DNA of 64,000 nt from DASZVB01 sp036272055 (lineage in GTDB: Bacteria; Myxococcota_A; Polyangia; Polyangiales; Polyangiaceae): contig DATAZL010000091.1 of assembly GCA_036272055.1 (NCBI GenBank), forward strand, positions 46,490-110,489, written 5' to 3'. The position numbers and the translations under genes are program-made. Below the pieces are notes generated by a model, which was given only the letters and a program-made list of their open reading frames with translations, ran no database searches and was not told where the DNA came from. The first letter of the stretch is position 1. Each line of letters opens with the position of its first letter. Shown one piece after another: positions 43,813-54,024 of the stretch.

Positions 43813-45180
43813 ATGATGACGCGTTCGATCGTGATCTGTCTCGTGGTGTCGGCGTTCTCGCTTTCGGCGGCGGCGACCGGCTGCAGTGACGACGACAATG
43901 GCAACGGCACCCCCAGCGCGAAGGGCGAGTCGTGTGCTCGGACCGCCGACTGCAAGAGCGGCCTCGTCTGCATCGACGATACCTGCGTGAGCGGCCCGAG
44001 CAGCGGCAATCCCGACGCGGGAGAGCCCTCGGGAACCGGCGGCTCGACCGGCATCGGCGGCAGTGGCACCGGCACCGGCGGCTCGCCGACCACGACGCCC
44101 GTCGCGCTGAGCGGCAAGGGCGAGAGCTGTACGCGTCGCGCCGATTGCGCGAGCGGGCTCGCGTGCGTGCTGCAGACGTGCACGGATTCCGGCACGTCGA
44201 CCACCGGCACCGAGGACGGCGGCGCGCCGACGTCGCTCCCGACCCTCGGACAGCGCGGCGAATCTTGCCAGAGCGTGCGCGACTGCGCGGACGGCCTGAG
44301 CTGTATCCCGCGCCCCGGCATCGCCGGGGGCCTCTGTGATCAGGAAGAGTACGGTCTCACGCCGACCGGCAAGGTGTGCGGCGGAGACTGCAACACGGCA
44401 CAGGACTGCTGCGAGCTCCCGACCGGCGTGCTCGTCGAGGATCCCATCGCAGGGACGTTCACCGCGATCGCGTCGTGCACGGATCTCGTCCAGCTCACCC
44501 TCGACGGCGACGCCAGCGTCTGCGACGCGACGCCCTCACCGGCGAAGGATCCGGCGTGCTTCTATTACAAGACGTACTGCGACTGCGCGGCGACCACCTG
44601 GGCATGCACGGCGAACGCCTGCGTGTACGCAGCCAAGTGCGCTCACGACGGGAACGTCTTCAAGGGCTGTCCGACGCGTCTTCGCACCGGCGTCGGAACC
44701 GGCGCGGGCGTCTGCGACACCACGACGGACAAGTGCGGCGCCGCCGCGACCGGCTGCACGACGGCCGACGACTGCGAGGGCACGCCGGTCTCCGACGACC
44801 CTGCCGACAACTGCGAGAAGGACGAGTGCACCTGCGTGAGCGCGAAGTGCTACGACTGCGACACCAAGACGAAGGTGTGCGCGCCCTCCCCCGCGTGCAC
44901 CGAAGACACCCAGTGCGCACGCGCGCTCGGTGACATTCGCGCCACGTGCGCATCCGGCAAGTGCATTCTCCCCTGCACGACCGACCACGACTGCAGCCCT
45001 TCCGGGGCTGCCCAGGGTGCCGGCGCGTTCAACGCCCAGGTGTGCGGCAAGGACGGCGTCTGCGTCGCTCTCGGCTGCTCCTCCGACGACGATTGCCTGA
45101 CCGGGACCGGTCTGAAGACATTCTGCATCGACCCGCGCCCGACTCCCCCCGGCGCGATCCGGTCCGCCATCACCGACTGA
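43813..45180 (+). CDS. Cys-rich lipoprotein with three GESC-DC-GL-C repeats
   Basis: A 455-residue secreted protein with a good AAGGAG ribosome-binding site. Signal peptide and lipobox-like AAATGC anchor it in the envelope. Three copies of a short disulfide motif (GESCxxxxDCxxGLxC) occur near residues 37, 101 and 152, separated by Gly/Ser/Thr linkers. The remaining ~260 residues contain over thirty cysteines in irregular DC and CxC patterns. No enzymatic motif is seen. Such proteins are abundant in Polyangiales and are probably surface or matrix components. Confidence 0.85.
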   Translation: MMTRSIVICLVVSAFSLSAAATGCSDDDNGNGTPSAKGESCARTADCKSGLVCIDDTCVSGPSSGNPDAGEPSGTGGSTGIGGSGTGTGGSPTTTPVALSGKGESCTRRADCASGLACVLQTCTDSGTSTTGTEDGGAPTSLPTLGQRGESCQSVRDCADGLSCIPRPGIAGGLCDQEEYGLTPTGKVCGGDCNTAQDCCELPTGVLVEDPIAGTFTAIASCTDLVQLTLDGDASVCDATPSPAKDPACFYYKTYCDCAATTWACTANACVYAAKCAHDGNVFKGCPTRLRTGVGTGAGVCDTTTDKCGAAATGCTTADDCEGTPVSDDPADNCEKDECTCVSAKCYDCDTKTKVCAPSPACTEDTQCARALGDIRATCASGKCILPCTTDHDCSPSGAAQGAGAFNAQVCGKDGVCVALGCSSDDDCLTGTGLKTFCIDPRPTPPGAIRSAITD

Positions 45181-45201
45181 CGCGGTTCACGGATTGATGA
45201 G

Positions 45202-45232
45202 ACGGGCCCGGTCTTTGGCAGACCGGGCCCGT
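45202..45232. terminator. Strong bidirectional terminator hairpin
   Basis: A perfect 12-bp GC-rich inverted repeat, ACGGGCCCGGTC and GACCGGGCCCGT, with the 7-nt loop TTTGGCA and a following TTCTA. It lies between the convergent Cys-rich lipoprotein and fructosamine kinase genes. Confidence 0.85.
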
Positions 45233-45239
45233 TCTACGT

Positions 45240-46106
45240 TCACCCGTACGACGCGAGCGCGCTCTCCGCTGACGCGCCGTACGAGCCTCCGAAGAGGTTC
45301 ACGTGCACCATGAGGAAGTAGAGCTGGTAGAGCGCGACGCGTTCGGGCTCGCCGGGGGAGAGGGGGAACGCTTCGGCGTAGGCGTCGAAGACTCGCGACG
45401 AGAAGCCGCCGAAGAGGCACATCATGGCGAGGTCGAGCTCGCGGTGTCCGCCGTGGGGCGCAGGATCGATGAGACAGGGGCCGCCGACGTCATCGACGTG
45501 GAGGTTGCCCCCCCATAGATCACCATGCACTCGCGACGGAGGCTCTTCCGGACCGACGAGCTCCGGTAGCCGGGCGAAGAGCGTCTCGAAGCCGCGCTCC
45601 ATGCGCGCAGTGGCGCGGCGTGCGCGACGCGCCATCTCGAGCTGAGGGAGGAGTCGTTCGTCGCGGTAGAACTCGGCCCAGGTCGGGTGCGCGCGGTTCG
45701 ATTGCGGCAATCGACCAATGAAGTTGTCGTATTCGAGCCCGAAGCGCGGCGCGCCGGAGCGGTGTAGCGCGGCGAGACCGCGCCCGAACCGCTCGTCGAA
45801 GTCACGGACCCGCGGGCGCGACTCTAGGAGCTCGAGGACGAGGTACGGTTCCTCCGCGCCTTCTTGCGATACCGCGACGACGGCGGGGACGCGGAGTGCG
45901 CGCGCGTCGGCGAGCCACGCGAGACCGCGCGCCTCGGCGGGGAACATCCGCGAATCGGCCTGGTCGTTCGATTTGACGAAGTAGCGACGGCCGTCCGCGA
46001 GCGTCACGCCATGGGCGTCGTTGATGTCGCCGCCGGAGATGGGCGACGCGCCGGTGATCGACGCTCCCAGCGCGGCTTCGAGTGCCGAGCGGAGCGCTGC
46101 TTTCAT
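45240..46106 (-). CDS. Fructosamine/ribulosamine kinase family protein
   Basis: A 288-residue kinase of the FN3K/aminoglycoside-phosphotransferase-like fold. It has SGGDINDAHGV (nucleotide loop), RVHGDLWGGN (catalytic Asp) and CLIDPAPHGGHRELDLAMM (metal-binding Asp). Bacterial members phosphorylate ribulosamines or erythrulosamines on proteins, which makes the adduct unstable and removes it. Its ATG overlaps the stop of a low-molecular-weight phosphatase by 4 nt, the arrangement expected for a deglycation pair. Confidence 0.93.
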   Translation of the reverse strand: MKAALRSALEAALGASITGASPISGGDINDAHGVTLADGRRYFVKSNDQADSRMFPAEARGLAWLADARALRVPAVVAVSQEGAEEPYLVLELLESRPRVRDFDERFGRGLAALHRSGAPRFGLEYDNFIGRLPQSNRAHPTWAEFYRDERLLPQLEMARRARRATARMERGFETLFARLPELVGPEEPPSRVHGDLWGGNLHVDDVGGPCLIDPAPHGGHRELDLAMMCLFGGFSSRVFDAYAEAFPLSPGEPERVALYQLYFLMVHVNLFGGSYGASAESALASYG

Positions 46107-46585
46107 TGCCCTAGCTCGTGCTCCGTGCGGATCTGCTCGAGGAGCGGGCCGCACGCGGCGATGCAGAGGTCGATGACCTCGTCGAAGCCGTCGGTGCTGT
46201 AGTACGGATCGGGGACGCTGGCGCCGGTGGGCGACGCAGGGTCGAAGGAACGGAGGAGCCGGAGCTTCTTGCCGGTGTCGCCCTTCGGCAGCATCGCGTG
46301 CAGGTTGTCGTAGTTGGAGCGATCCATCGCGAGCACGTAGTCGAAGACGGTCCAGTCCCTGGCCGTGAACTGGCGCGCGTGCCCGCCCACCTCGATCCCG
46401 CGACGGCGCGCTGCGGCGATGGAACGCGAATCGGGCGGCTGTCCCGCGTGCCAGTCACCGGTACCCGCGCTGTCGACGTCGATCATCGACGAGAGGCCGG
46501 CGCGCTCGACGAGACCGCGCATGACCGCTTCTGCGGTCGGAGAGCGACAGATGTTACCGAGACACACGAAACAGACACGGACCAT
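46103..46585 (-). CDS. Low-molecular-weight protein-tyrosine-phosphatase family protein
   Basis: A 160-residue phosphatase. The signature loop C8-LGNICR14-S and the general acid in SVPDPYYS are both present. Homologues next to fructosamine kinases are proposed to remove the 5-phosphate from protein-bound ribulosamine 5-phosphate so that the kinase can act; the direct 4-nt overlap here supports that over a signalling role. ATG 46585 is the first sensible start. Protein tyrosine phosphatase activity remains possible. Confidence 0.93.
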   Translation of the reverse strand: MVRVCFVCLGNICRSPTAEAVMRGLVERAGLSSMIDVDSAGTGDWHAGQPPDSRSIAAARRRGIEVGGHARQFTARDWTVFDYVLAMDRSNYDNLHAMLPKGDTGKKLRLLRSFDPASPTGASVPDPYYSTDGFDEVIDLCIAACGPLLEQIRTEHELGQ

Positions 46586-46684
46586 GTAAGAGCACTTACC
46601 ACATCCCGACCGCGCGCCGTGCGCGCCGGCAGTGTGAGCCCGAGTGCGCAGCGCGCGATGTGGCGAACGCGCTATGCTTCTTCG

Positions 46685-47677
46685 ATGACCTTCGCTTTTT
46701 CCCGTAACCGCGCGGCGGCGTGCGCGTCGCTTTCGGTCCTGTTCGCCATCGCGTGCGGCGGTGATTTTCGTTCGACGGGCGCCGGCGCAGACGCGGGTAC
46801 GGGCAGCAAGAAGAGCCACGGCGGCGACACGAGCGCCGACAGCGGAGCCGGTGGCAAGACGTCGACTGGCGGCACGGGCAGTGGCGGCCGCGCAGTCGGA
46901 GACGGCGGAGGCGGCGGAACGACTGACGGCGGCAACGGCACTGGCACTGGCGGCGACGTCGGGAGCGGCGGCGACGTCGGAAGCGGCGGCAACGTCGGGA
47001 GCGGCGGCCGAACCGGTACCGGCGGCCACGTCGGAAATGGCGGCCGAGGCAGTGGCGGGACGGGCGCGGGCGGCACCGACACCGGCGGCATGACGGGCTC
47101 GGGCGGAGTGACGAGCACCGGAGGCGCGGGCGGCACGAGCCATTCACAGCTCGCGAAGGACTACGATCAGAAGTGCACGTATGACGGCGATTGCACGCTC
47201 GTCCAGGAGGCCAACGACGTCTGCACGTCGTGCGGTTGCGAAAACGCGGCGATCAACAAGGCCGGCCTCGACAGGTGGAACAAGGACCGCAGTGCATTCA
47301 ACTGCCCGCCGATCGCTTGCCCCGCCGGCGCGTGCCTCGCGCTGATCGCCTCCTGCTCGAGCGGGATGTGCATCGCGCGAAAGCCGCTCATCATCCAGTC
47401 GCAGAATTACAACCAGTCCTGCCTCGCTGACGGTGACTGCACTCGGCTTCCGCTCGGCGAGGTATGCGAGGGGTGCCACTGCCAGCAAGGGCCAGTGAGC
47501 GTCACGGGTTACAAGCAGTACACGAAAGATAAAGCAGCGGTGTCATGCACGCCGGATCCCGTTGCGTGCAAGTGCGTGCTCGGACCAGCGCCGACGTGCA
47601 ACCTCGGCGGCATTCTCATGAGCGGCGGAGCGACGTGTCAGCTCGGCTCGGGCGGCACTGCCGCGACGACGAACTGA
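46685..47677 (+). CDS. Gly-rich linker lipoprotein with two tandem Cys-rich domains
   Basis: A 330-residue envelope protein starting at ATG 46685 with lipobox LFAIAC. Residues ~25-155 are an extremely Gly-rich linker; part of it is three direct 18-bp repeats (46952-47005). The C-terminal ~170 residues are two related domains of about 80 residues, beginning YDQKCTYDGDCTLV and YNQSCLADGDCTRL. Each contains a C-x2-C-x-C cluster, a Tyr or Trp with Lys/Asp, and a CPP or CTP turn. Function unknown; surface exposed by inference. Confidence 0.85.
   Translation: MTFAFSRNRAAACASLSVLFAIACGGDFRSTGAGADAGTGSKKSHGGDTSADSGAGGKTSTGGTGSGGRAVGDGGGGGTTDGGNGTGTGGDVGSGGDVGSGGNVGSGGRTGTGGHVGNGGRGSGGTGAGGTDTGGMTGSGGVTSTGGAGGTSHSQLAKDYDQKCTYDGDCTLVQEANDVCTSCGCENAAINKAGLDRWNKDRSAFNCPPIACPAGACLALIASCSSGMCIARKPLIIQSQNYNQSCLADGDCTRLPLGEVCEGCHCQQGPVSVTGYKQYTKDKAAVSCTPDPVACKCVLGPAPTCNLGGILMSGGATCQLGSGGTAATTN
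46952..47005 (+). repeat. 18-bp tandem repeat, three copies, in the Gly-rich linker
   Basis: Three adjacent units close to GGCGACGTCGGGAGCGGC (46952, 46970, 46988), each encoding a six-residue Gly-rich unit (GDVGSG type) of the lipoprotein linker. Confidence 0.85.
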
Positions 47678-47795
47678 TCCGAGCTCCCTATGTGGCCGGA
47701 CGGGGCTACTGTACCGATCGGTGCATACATGGACTGAGCGCTGTTGATCACCGATAACGGTACTGGACGACCATGATCAGGCGTAGTCGCTCGTG

Positions 47796-49337
47796 ATGCC
47801 GCTCGAACACGGTGCGTGTGCCGGCGAAAAAGTCCTCATCATCGGAGCCGGCATCGGCGGGCTCGCGACCGCGCTTTCGCTGAAGAACGAGGACGTCGAC
47901 GTCGTCATCGTCGAGCGCGATCCGGAGCCGATCGAGCTCGAGCGCGCCGACGAAGCGTTCGATCGCTGGCAACGACCGGGCGTCCCGCAGTTCCGGCACG
48001 CGCACATCTTGCTCGCGCGCTTGCAGACGCTCGTTCGCGATCGTCACCCTGCGCTTCACGCCGAGCTCATGCAGGCAGGGTTCGAGCTGTCGTCGCTGAA
48101 GGAGATGCTGCCGCCGGATCAGGTGAAGCAGTACACGGTGCTCCCCGGTGACGAGGATCTGTCGCACTTCTGGGGACGGCGCGCGACGTTCGAGTACGTG
48201 CTCCGCCAGCACGTGGGGCGATTGCCGCGCGTGCGCTTCGTTCACTCAGCGCGCGTCGAGGGCCTGGTGCTCGACGTGAAGGACGAGGCGGTACACGTTC
48301 GCGGTGTGACGCTCACCCGCGCCGGCGTCACCGAGACGCTACTCGCCGACGTCGTGGTCGACGCGTCGGGGAAGCGCACCCAGTGCCCGGCGCAGCTCGA
48401 GAACGCGGGCGCGCGCATCCGCTTCGAACGAATTCCGTCGAACTGGCAGTACGTGTGCCGGCATTACCTGCTCGACGACGTGAACGCGCCGCTCACCCGT
48501 CAAGGGACGGGCGCGAACCTCGACTTCTTCGGCTACTCGACGTTCTACGGTGAGCGCGGACATTTCGCGATCACCCTCGGGTGCCCGGACGACGAGCGGG
48601 ACATCGCGCGCGCAATGCGACGGCCCGACGGCTTCGACGCCATCTGCCAGCAGATCCCGGTGCTCGACGAGTGGATGCGGCACTCCACGGTGCGCAGCAA
48701 GGTGCTCGGCGCCGCGCGCTTCGGAAACGGGTGGACGCACTATCGCGACGGCGGAAAAGAAATCCTCGGCTACTTCGCGGTCGGCGATTCGCAGATGGAG
48801 ACGAACCCCGTGTACGGCCGCGGCTGCACGTCGGCGTTCGTCCAGGGCGACACGCTCTCCACCGTGCTCGCCACGACGAAGGATCCGGCAGAGCGCTCAC
48901 GCCGCTACTACATGACGACGCGCGAGCTCCTGCTCCCGCACTTCAACTTCTCGATACGTACCGACCACATGCTCCAGAGCCGGTCGAAGCAGAGCCGCGG
49001 CTTGCCGATCCCGGCCGCCGACAGGTTCGTCCGCCACGCCTTCGAAACGGTGTGGATCCCGGCGATGAACTCGAGCCCCCTCGTCGCCCGCGAGATGCTG
49101 AAGGCAATGGAGATGCGCGAGCTCTCGCCGCTCGGTGTTCGCCTGGCCGTCGCGTTCCAGCTGCTCTGGCACTTCGTCCTCAGCTTCTTCAGGAAGCCTC
49201 CGCCGGCGCTCTTCGTCGGCCCGCCCCGTGCAGAACTCATGGCGAAGCTCCCGGTGCCGAAACAGGAGCGCGATGAGCCCGCCGTCCGGGTCGGCGGAGA
49301 CGACGAGCAGTGGGACGCGGACGCGGCCGCGCTCTGA
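47796..49337 (+). CDS. FAD-dependent monooxygenase/oxidoreductase
   Basis: A 513-residue flavoprotein of the aromatic-hydroxylase-like class. The FAD motif GAGIGGLATALSLK (about 14-27) is followed by VIVERDPEP (end of the second strand). A central VVVDASGKRT replaces the usual GADG, and the late GYFAVGDSQMETNPVYGRG contacts FAD. The C-terminal ~130 residues include a hydrophobic helix region. ATG 47796 is chosen; a GTG lies directly before it. Substrate unknown. It is followed by yggT after 59 nt. Confidence 0.88.
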   Translation: MPLEHGACAGEKVLIIGAGIGGLATALSLKNEDVDVVIVERDPEPIELERADEAFDRWQRPGVPQFRHAHILLARLQTLVRDRHPALHAELMQAGFELSSLKEMLPPDQVKQYTVLPGDEDLSHFWGRRATFEYVLRQHVGRLPRVRFVHSARVEGLVLDVKDEAVHVRGVTLTRAGVTETLLADVVVDASGKRTQCPAQLENAGARIRFERIPSNWQYVCRHYLLDDVNAPLTRQGTGANLDFFGYSTFYGERGHFAITLGCPDDERDIARAMRRPDGFDAICQQIPVLDEWMRHSTVRSKVLGAARFGNGWTHYRDGGKEILGYFAVGDSQMETNPVYGRGCTSAFVQGDTLSTVLATTKDPAERSRRYYMTTRELLLPHFNFSIRTDHMLQSRSKQSRGLPIPAADRFVRHAFETVWIPAMNSSPLVAREMLKAMEMRELSPLGVRLAVAFQLLWHFVLSFFRKPPPALFVGPPRAELMAKLPVPKQERDEPAVRVGGDDEQWDADAAAL

Positions 49338-49396
49338 GCGCTTGCCCGCCCCTTGACACTTCGCGATCGGAGCTCATCTTCTCAGGGAGAAGTTCG

Positions 49397-49618
49397 ATGA
49401 TCGCCGCGCTCGTCTCCGTCTATTCGCTGATCGTACTCGCGGCGGTCGCGCTGTCGTGGTTTCCGCAAGCGCGTGACAACCAGCTCGCACGCTACGTCCT
49501 CGCGCTGACCGAGCCCGTGCTCGAGCGCATCCGCAGCGTCGTGCCGCCGCTCGGCGGGCTGGATCTCTCGCCGATGATCCTGCTCTTCGCACTGCAGCTC
49601 CTTCGCCGCATTCTGTGA
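49397..49618 (+). CDS. YggT-family membrane protein
   Basis: A 73-residue protein with two hydrophobic segments, starting at ATG 49397 with AGGGAGAA upstream. YALSWFP-like ALSWFP and the segment DNQLARYVLALTEPVLERIRSVVPP match the YggT family, which is linked to cell division or osmotic stress in other bacteria. It is shorter than proteins with a duplicated YggT unit. Confidence 0.88.
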   Translation: MIAALVSVYSLIVLAAVALSWFPQARDNQLARYVLALTEPVLERIRSVVPPLGGLDLSPMILLFALQLLRRIL

Positions 49619-49620
49619 GA

Positions 49621-49648
49621 CGTCGCGCGGCTTTTACACCGCGCGACG
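49621..49648. terminator. Bidirectional stem-loop terminator candidate
   Basis: CGTCGCGCGG and CCGCGCGACG form a perfect 10-bp stem around the loop CTTTTACA, between the convergent yggT and malyl-CoA-lyase-like genes. Confidence 0.75.
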
Positions 49649-49661
49649 AGCTGACGCGGGT

Positions 49662-50711
49662 CTAGAACCCGTACTTCGCCTTCATCTCGGGGTCGCGCTC
49701 GGCGATGAGGTGCGCGAGGTTCACCATGACCTTGCACTGCTTGACGGTCGCGTCGTCCTGCATCTTGCCGTCGATCATGACGGTGCCGGTGCCGTCGCCC
49801 ATGAGCTCGATGACCTTGCGCGCGAACGCGATGTCTTCGACGGACGGACTGAAGACGCGGCGGGCGATGTCGATCTGGTTCGGGTGCAGCGACCAGGCGC
49901 CGACGCATCCGAGGAGGAATGCGTTGCGGAACTGATCCTCACAGCCGACCGAATCGCCGATGTCGCCGAACGGCCCGTAGAACGGGAGGATGCCCACCGC
50001 CGCACAGGCGTCGACCATGCGCGCGATCGTGTAGTGCCAGAGATCCTGCTGCGCGGTGATGCGGGGCGCGTCCGGCTGGTCCTTCACCGGATCGGTGCGG
50101 ACGAGGTAGCCGGGGTGACCGCCGCCGACGCGGGTCGTCTTCATGCGGCGCGACGCCGCGAGATCCGCCGGGCCGAGGCTGATGCCCTGCATACGCGGGC
50201 TCGCTGCGGCGATCTCTTCGACGCTGGCGACGCCGACGGCCGTCTCGAGGATGGCGTGGAGCTGGATGGGACGCTTCACGCCGGCGCGCGCCTCGAGCTG
50301 GGCGAGGAGCTGATCGGCGTAGTGGATGTCCTGAGGTCCGTTGACCTTGGGGATCATGATGACGTCGAGCTTGTCGCCGATCTCGGTGACGAGATGAATG
50401 AAGTCGTCGAGGCACCAGGGGCTGTCGAGGCTGTTCACGCGCGTCCAGAGCTGCGTGTCGCCGAAGGTCGTCTCCTTGGCGATCTTCACGAGGCCCTGGC
50501 GGGCGTCGAGCTTCTTGTCGCTCTGGATGGCGTCCTCGAGATTGCCGAGGATGATGTCCACCTTCTTCGCGATATCCGGCACCTTGGCCGCCATCTTCGG
50601 GTTCGACGGATCGAAGAAGTGGATCATCCGCGACGGGCGGAAGGGGATCTCGCGGAGGGGCGCGGGGGCGCCGAGGGCCAGAGGCGCGAGGAAGGCTCGG
50701 GGATTACGCAT
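49662..50711 (-). CDS. HpcH/HpaI aldolase, malyl-CoA/beta-methylmalyl-CoA lyase type
   Basis: A 349-residue enzyme with the overall pattern of Mcl1-type lyases: NLEDAI (acidic metal-binding turn), WTRVNSLDSPW, DVIMIPKVNG, HAILETAVGVASVEEIAA (metal-binding Glu) and AWSLHPNQIDIARRVF. It would cleave or form malyl-CoA-type thioesters from acetyl- or propionyl-CoA and glyoxylate. The ATG follows a good AGAGGAG. A citrate lyase beta-subunit-like activity is an alternative, but no other lyase subunits lie nearby. Confidence 0.88.
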   Translation of the reverse strand: MRNPRAFLAPLALGAPAPLREIPFRPSRMIHFFDPSNPKMAAKVPDIAKKVDIILGNLEDAIQSDKKLDARQGLVKIAKETTFGDTQLWTRVNSLDSPWCLDDFIHLVTEIGDKLDVIMIPKVNGPQDIHYADQLLAQLEARAGVKRPIQLHAILETAVGVASVEEIAAASPRMQGISLGPADLAASRRMKTTRVGGGHPGYLVRTDPVKDQPDAPRITAQQDLWHYTIARMVDACAAVGILPFYGPFGDIGDSVGCEDQFRNAFLLGCVGAWSLHPNQIDIARRVFSPSVEDIAFARKVIELMGDGTGTVMIDGKMQDDATVKQCKVMVNLAHLIAERDPEMKAKYGF

Positions 50712-50732
50712 TTGAGACGATTCTCCTCTGAT

Positions 50733-50747
50733 TCCGGCAAAGCCGGA
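50733..50747. terminator. Small stem-loop upstream of the malyl-CoA-lyase-like gene
   Basis: TCCGGC-AAA-GCCGGA lies between the PEGA gene stop and the next minus-strand gene. It may end the kinase-PEGA transcript; there is no T tract, so the call is weak. Confidence 0.35.
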
Positions 50748-50798
50748 TCGGCGGGTCTCATACCCCCTGTCGCTGCGTGACGGAAGCCCCGGCGTTGC

Positions 50799-52564
50799 TC
50801 AGAACGTGAGGCGGAAGCCCTGCCCGAACTGGCCCGGACCGGGGACCATGGCAAACGACGGTCCCTGGGATTTTCGCCCCAGGGAGTGCGACTCGGGGTG
50901 GTCGAACCGGTCGGAGTCTTCCCCCGTGAGGAGAAGCACGACGCCAGTGACGAGGAGCGCGCCGCCGACGCCGATGCCGACATAGCCGCCGGTGATGAGG
51001 CCCTTGGCGGAGTCGTACTTATTCTGCGCGTCGGAGAAGGCCGTGTCGCACAGATAAGAGCCGTCTTGTCCTGCGGGTTGACCGTCTTCGGCGGCGTAGG
51101 CAGATTTGTGGTCGCACGGTGGCGTGTTCTTGGTCGTTTTGAGGTTCAAGCCGGTGATCGTCTTGGTGGCATCGCTCTGCTGCGACGACCCGATCGCGAC
51201 GAGCGCGACGCCGCCGCCCGCGATCACGGCGCCGCTGGCCACGCCGATCCAGCCCCACGTCTTGTGGAAGCGCGCGTTGCTCATGACCTGCGCGCGCTTC
51301 TCGGGCGTGGGCTCGAGCTGGACGCGGACGACGTTGGTCTGACCGGGGTCGAGATCGACGTTGCGGTCCACCGGGATGAAGCCGGCGGCCATGACGGTGA
51401 GATGGTGCGGGCCGCGCGGCAGACGGAGCGGCTCGCGATAGACGCCCTTGTGCTCGCCATCGACGGTGACGTCGGCGCCCGGCTCGCTGGCGTCGAGCGC
51501 GAGCGTCGCGCCCTCGGTGCCGAGCTGGGACGGATCGACGGCGAGATCGACCTGGATCTCGCCGGTCGCGCCTTCGCCGACGTCCACTTCACGGTGCGCG
51601 GGTGAGTACCCGGGCCGGCGAAGGTCGACCGCGTGATGCCCCGCGACGAGCGTGAGTGACGTCTCGAGGGGCGTCTTGCCGAGCACCTCGTTGTCGACCC
51701 GCACCTCGGCGCCGGCGGTGCCGCGCACGGTGAGGTTAGCGAGCTGCTTGCCCTGGGTGAGGACGAGATCGAGGTGCAGGGCCGCATCGGCGTTGCCGGC
51801 GATGACGACCTCCTTGCGCGACGGCGCGTAGCCCTCGGCGACCGCGCCGATGATGTGGCTGCCCTCCGATATGCGGATCGGCGCCGTGAGCGGCGTCACC
51901 GCAACCTCGACGTTGTCGACCTCAACATGGGCGCCGTCGGGCGTCGTGGTGACGCTCAGGCGGCCGATGCGCGCCTGCTGGTCGGCGAGAGTCTGCTTGG
52001 CGCGCTCGACCTGCTTTGCGGAGAGACCGCCGGCGGCGAGCGCCGGCTCGAGGGCGTCCACCGCATCGACCGGACGGAGCATCGCCGCGTAGACGAGGCC
52101 GATGTTGAAGAGGACGACGGGGCTCGGGAAGAGCTCGTAGGTGCGCTTGAACTGGGCGAGCGCGCCGGCGTTGTCGCCCTGATCGAACAGCTCGATTCCG
52201 CGACCGAAGCGCTGGCCAGCCTCCTGCTTCTTCGCGTCGTCGGGCTTCTTCGCGGTCGGGTCGGCGGCTACGGGTTTGACCGGCACTGCCTTGGGCGGCG
52301 CGCCCTTGCGTGGCGCGACGGACGGCGCCGCGCCTTCGACCGGTGTGACCACCGGAGGTGTCGCAGCGGCGGGTGGCGTCGCGGCCGTGGGCGCGCTCGG
52401 CGCTGCAGCAGCGGGCGGCGCAGGCACGGCCGGCGCGCTCGGCGCCGTCGTGGTCGGCACGCTCGGCGCTGCGACGACCGGCGCGGTCGGAGCAGCAGGA
52501 GCGGCGAGAGCGAGTGACGGGGAAAGGAAAAGCGATCCGAGGAGAGCGCTGAACGGTGCGCGAT

Positions 52565-52568
<4 letters not shown>
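50799..52568 (-). CDS. PEGA-domain protein with TPR-like region and two membrane helices
   Basis: A 589-residue protein. After a signal peptide (ending SLALAAP) comes a ~100-residue Ala/Pro/Val linker. A helical TPR-like region follows (GQRFGRGIELFDQGDNAGALAQFKRTYEL... continuing to ~190). Then three or four PEGA-type beta repeats (for example DGAHVEVDNVEVAVTPL, GAEVRVDNEVLGKTPLETS, GADVTVDGEHKGVYREPLRL) lead to two C-terminal hydrophobic segments. It is probably envelope-located and binds ligand or polymer. It overlaps the kinase stop by ATGA, so kinase and PEGA protein are made together. Confidence 0.9.
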
Positions 52569-53950
<1,382 letters not shown>

Positions 53951-54024
53951 GCTACGAACCGGGGACTATTTTATAGCGTAACACGCGCTCTCCGAGAACA
54001 CGAGAAACGCCCCGCGAGGACCTC

